Below, piece after piece: positions 19,496-22,674 of a DNA stretch of 22,674 nucleotides (positions are counted from its first letter, which is position 1; each line of letters begins with the position of its first letter). Below the pieces are notes generated by a model. The model was not told where the DNA came from, made no database searches, and was given only the letters and a program-made list of their open reading frames with translations. The DNA comes from Phaeoceros laevis. Taxonomy: Eukaryota; Anthocerotophyta; Anthocerotopsida; Notothyladales. The stretch covers positions 1 to 22,674 of the forward strand of contig JBNGIQ010005193.1 of NCBI GenBank assembly GCA_049999765.1. The letters run 5' to 3'. The translations under genes and the position numbers were made by a program.

Positions 19496-20160
19496 TAAAA
19501 TGAAATTAAAAGGGAAACCCTCCCCTCATGGATGGATGGAGTTTCGCCACATGGCATTTATTTTAAATACATCTACAAACCCTTGAACATGTGAGTTGGC
19601 ATCCAAAACCTCATGGATAGTGTTCCACATACGCAAAACCCCTGCCCCATGTGAATTTAACATCCTGCGCCATGGTCACATGTCCCGCATATGTGGGACA
19701 CATCCCCACATGTTGTCGTATCATGTCCACATGTAGCACGTCACGTATCACATCCAACCCCATGTCATACGATATCCTGGACAACCGTACCATGTCGTAC
19801 CATCCTTCGCTATGTGTTAAAATCCCAGTAGATCAAACCTTGCTAGGAAACCATCGGTTGACATGTGGAACGACATGTCCTGACATGCGACCATGACCTA
19901 CGACACATCCCCGGTCCGTCTTCAGCTACGGCCACGAACCCCAGCATGTTTCGCTATCATTCCCGTATGCCAACACATCTTAGAACCATCTCCACGTGCC
20001 TACAGATTAGCCCCTCACTAACCACCATTATTTAATTTATTAGATACTTAATTAACTAATAGGAAGTCAGTCATTATTGCTAAAGTTTAATCGTTTATTC
20101 AAACAAAACAACAAAAAAATATCTCCAGTATTATTAAAACAAGTGGGTCACCACAGTTGG

Positions 20161-20944
20161 ATCCATGTGCTTCCCCAAGATTAAACTTCCTTAACATGTC
20201 ATCAATGTATTTCTTTTGTGAAAGCTTTAATTTTCGCTTCTTTCTGTTGCAAATGATCTCAACACCCAAACACCACTTAAGGGGGCTGAGATTTGACATC
20301 TCGAACTCTAATTTCATGAGGTTTTTATCCGTGGCTAGCAGACTTGTGGGTCCAGGTGTGGCAGTGATGATCAAATCATCGACATACACCAGCAGCAGTA
20401 TGTAAGCTCCCTTCCTTTTAAGTATGTAGAGATTACCATCTGCTGTAGCCCTCTTGAATCCACATTTAATCAGGAAAGTATCTAACCTTGTGTGCCATGC
20501 GCGTGGGCTTTGCTTCAGATCATACAAGGTCTTATGCAACTTACACACAAGATGCTCACTTCCCTTCTTTACATACCCTTCAGGCTAGGCTGTGTAAATC
20601 TCCTCATCTAGGTCTCCATTCAAGAAGGCAGTACGTACATCCATCTGCTCCAGATCTAGGTCCTCGTGTGCTGCCACTGCCAAGACTAGTCGAAGAGTAG
20701 GGAACTTTACCACAGGGACAAAGGTTTCAAAGTAATCCTCACCCTCTCTCTGTGAGAACCCTCTCACTACCAGCCTTGCTTTGTATCTTTCGATACTCCC
20801 ATTTGCATTGTACTTGGTCTTAAAGACCCACTTGTTGCTAATTGCTCGTCTTCCCTTTGGCAATTCCTGCAGGGACCAAGTGCCATTCTTGATGATTGTA
20901 CTCATCCTCGACTGCCTTTCTCCAGGAGGTTCTGTTAGGTCCAC
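20161..20944 (-). pseudogene. pol: Ty1/copia reverse transcriptase
   Basis: RT of the split copia element, read on the - strand. It holds KWVFKTKY, YKARLVVRGFSQREG, QMDVRTAFLNGDL, LKQSPRAWHTRL and the catalytic YVDDL at 20386-20372. One in-frame TAG (20587-20585) stands where the family has Gln before PEG. The upstream linker is in another frame, with a shift near 20900. The right edge of E1 cuts it just after HGSN; the next codons are found at 9332 in the same phase. The catalytic Asp pair is kept, but the copy cannot make a full protein. Confidence 0.88.
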
Positions 20945-22101
20945 TGTACACTTCTCGCATGGTTAAAGGGTCAGCTGGGTTTGCATTTGCTGCTGCTTGC
21001 ACTTGTGCTGCAGTCAGCATATTACTCAGGTGACCTGTCTGCATTGTTGCCAACAAGGAGGCAAGCGCTACTGTATCTTGTTCATCATCACCTGACAACT
21101 CGTCATCCTTGTCAACATCCCCCACTAGAGGTAAACTCTCCACTGTGCCTGTATCAAAGTTCGTACGGCTATACCTTCCAGTCCACTGCTCAGGCAGGTA
21201 GGGAGTGGGTGCTGTTCGCACTCTACTTGACGACCTTTGCATGACCTGCTGCAGGGACCTCCACTTCAGGTGCTTCCACCTCAGGTGCTTCCACCTCCAC
21301 ATTTGTAGGCTCCACAGCAACTGGCTCAGCTGGCTCATATGCGACCTCATCAAACAAGTCAGGTTCATTCAACTCATAAGAGGATTCCTCGTTATATGAC
21401 ATGCTATGCTCCAACTGATCAAACATAGCAAGTTCAGTATAAGCATCGTCCTCTGCACCACTTTCAGAGATGTCGCTAACTGCTGTCATGTCCTCCCCTT
21501 GAGAAGGAGATGCAGACATGTCATCAAATGCATGCACCTTTAAGAGTGCAACCTCGTCAAAAACAACACTTCTGGCATACTCAACTCGACGAGTAGCCAG
21601 ATCAAGTAGCTTGTAAGCTTTTATACCATCAGGTTAGCCAATAAAAACGTGCTTTATTGCTCTATCTGACAATTTAGCATGCTCCCTCTTCTTCTTAGGG
21701 ACACTCGCATATGCTGGGGCTCCGAATACTCAAAGATCCTGTATCGACGGTATTTTGCCACACCAAAGCTCATAAGGTGTGCGACCTTGCACAGCACTTG
21801 ACGGAAGTCGGTTATGTAGGTATGCAGATGTGCTGACTGCTTCTCCCCAATAGGCCATGGACAATTTTGCTTGTTTTAGCAACGCTCTCGTGATGTCTTG
21901 CGCAGATCTGTTCCACCTCTCAGCAACTCCATTCTGAGAAGAACTGTAAGGGACAGTGAATTGTCTAGCAATGCCAAGGGACTCGCAGTATGTATTGAAA
22001 GCGTTGGAGTCGAATTCTCCTCCATTGTCAATTCGAAGACAAAGTATCTTGACTCCAAATTGCCTCTCAACCAATGCCCGTTTTGGCAACGGCATCAGCA
22101 T
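20900..22101 (-). pseudogene. pol: Ty1/copia integrase core and integrase-RT linker
   Basis: Integrase core from 22101: RIDNGGEFDSNAF gives the second catalytic Asp and QNGVAERWNR the Glu, followed by AYLHNRLPSS and PYELW. The zinc-binding part and the first catalytic Asp are missing. TGA 21732-21730 (an Arg in the family's VFG motif) and TAA 21636-21634 interrupt the frame. The acidic, Glu/Pro-rich linker continues to about 21225, shifts frame, and leads through DPLTMREV and WRKAVEDEY to the RT. The linker contains a short tandem EVEAPEVEAPE repeat. Confidence 0.82.
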
Positions 22102-22116
22102 TTTATTGAGACCTAA

Positions 22117-22236
22117 TTTCTAACTGGCTGTTATCACCTAACAGGACTTTTTGTTCACTGGTGTCTGACACATAGCTTGTAAACAATGACCTGTCACAGC
22201 AGATGTGGGCCGTGGCCCCGGAATCTACATACTAGT
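22117..22236 (-). pseudogene. pol: Ty1/copia protease fragment
   Basis: On the - strand VDSGATAHICCDRSLF carries the D-S-G active-site triad of copia proteases, followed by VLLGDNSQ. It is cut on the N-terminal side by the left end of E3 (22237) and on the C-terminal side by an internal deletion: within about 20 bases it passes into the middle of the integrase core. The rest of the protease, the pre-integrase zinc finger and the first integrase Asp are absent. Confidence 0.75.
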
Positions 22237-22674
22237 TGTGGTGACCCACTTGTTGTTTTAATAATACTAGAGATGTTTTTTTGGTTGTTTTGTTTGAATA
22301 AACGATTAAAATTTTACAATAATGGTTGATTTGCTATTAGTTAATTAATTATCTAATTAATTAAATGATGGTGGTTAGTGAAAGGCTAATCCGTGAGCAT
22401 GTAGAAATGAGAGGGTCCCTTTTCGAGATGTGTTGGCATGTGGAAATGATGGTGGAACATGTCAGGGTTCAAGACCATAGTTGGAACAGACAAAGGACGT
22501 ACGCCAAGGAGCCTGACTCAGTGCCCTGGGAAGTGGTGCGCAAAGGAGGACTCTGAAGGAAGCTTTATCACAAGGATTGGCGCAACAGCTACCAGTACAA
22601 GGGTCACAGGGCGTTATGCCTAAGTGGCTGGCAAGCCTAGACTACCCTTCAACACTGGAGCATCTACATCCCGG
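22237..22674. mobile_element. E3: third family member, inverted, internally deleted, runs off the window
   Basis: It begins TGTGGTGACCCACTTG at 22237, the reverse complement of the right end of E1 and E2. CTAGT (22232-22236) should be its target duplication, but the other end is outside. 22237 to about 22460 matches the reversed last 215 bp of E1; 22540-22640 then matches reversed 17200-17330 of E1. About 2.6 kb present in E1 between those points is missing. Confidence 0.75.

Larger units (their letters stand above)
9338..20155. mobile_element. E1: TG...CA element with 5-bp target duplication, itself interrupted by E2
   Basis: It starts TGTAGTAACC (9338) and ends GGTCACCACA (20155). The termini are inverted relatives (8 of 10 match), and GTTGG flanks both ends (9333-9337, 20156-20160). 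Such ends and a 5-bp duplication are the marks of retroviral-type integrase. Without E2 it measures about 5.34 kb. It contains no LTR pair, reverse transcriptase or integrase; it shares its left 0.8 kb, a promoter-like block (15652-16228) and its right part with E2, but carries a different central gene. It could be a very long solo LTR or a new non-autonomous type. The copia codons rejoin in phase when it is removed. Confidence 0.85.

Noticed and set aside
1-22674. tRNA or rRNA genes
   Set aside because: I saw no tRNA A/B-box pair with a foldable cloverleaf and no rRNA core sequence by eye; a covariance-model scan was not possible.

Overview
The window looks like nuclear DNA of a plant (streptophyte), in a stretch built almost wholly of mobile elements. 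It holds Ty3/gypsy and Ty1/copia coding regions, a CACTA-type DNA transposon, LTR-like elements with plant-style TG...CA ends, and a 100-N assembly gap. I cannot name the species. I see no intact host gene, rRNA, tRNA or CRISPR array.

Layout from left to right. 1-3501 is part of a Ty3/gypsy element on the + strand, with reverse transcriptase, RNase H and integrase catalytic residues still present. 3725-4879 is a decayed + strand gene with SDGC and HGKG motifs, broken by several frameshifts. From about 4966 to 22236 lies one Ty1/copia element on the - strand, split by later insertions. Its probable 3' LTR starts at 5101, and its pol pieces lie at 5765-6511, 9289-9332 and 20161-22236.

The splits can be read to the base. 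A CACTA transposon (6515-9285) carries CACTA...TAGTG ends and a 3-bp CTT target duplication. A second insertion (E1, 9338-20155) has TG...CA ends and a 5-bp GTTGG duplication. A third (E3, from 22237 to beyond the window) belongs to the same family as E1, in the opposite orientation. Inside E1 sits another family member (E2, 10173-15646) with a 5-bp AGTAC duplication. Removing CACTA and E1 with one copy of each duplication brings the copia pol pieces back into one codon phase, which independently supports the boundaries.

The E family is the most unusual content. Two copies with both ends measure about 5.3 kb (E1 without E2) and 5.5 kb (E2). They have TGTRGTRACC-like inverted termini, no visible LTR pair and no pol gene. 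In the middle they carry different genes: E2 has a - strand gene with an acidic Asp/Ser tail, and E1 has an unrelated + strand gene behind its own TATA box. They could be very long solo LTRs that carry genes, or a new kind of non-autonomous element. Most premature stops in all families are TAG, TAA or TGA at places where a C-to-T change of CAG, CAA or CGA could explain them, consistent with decay of methylated transposons.
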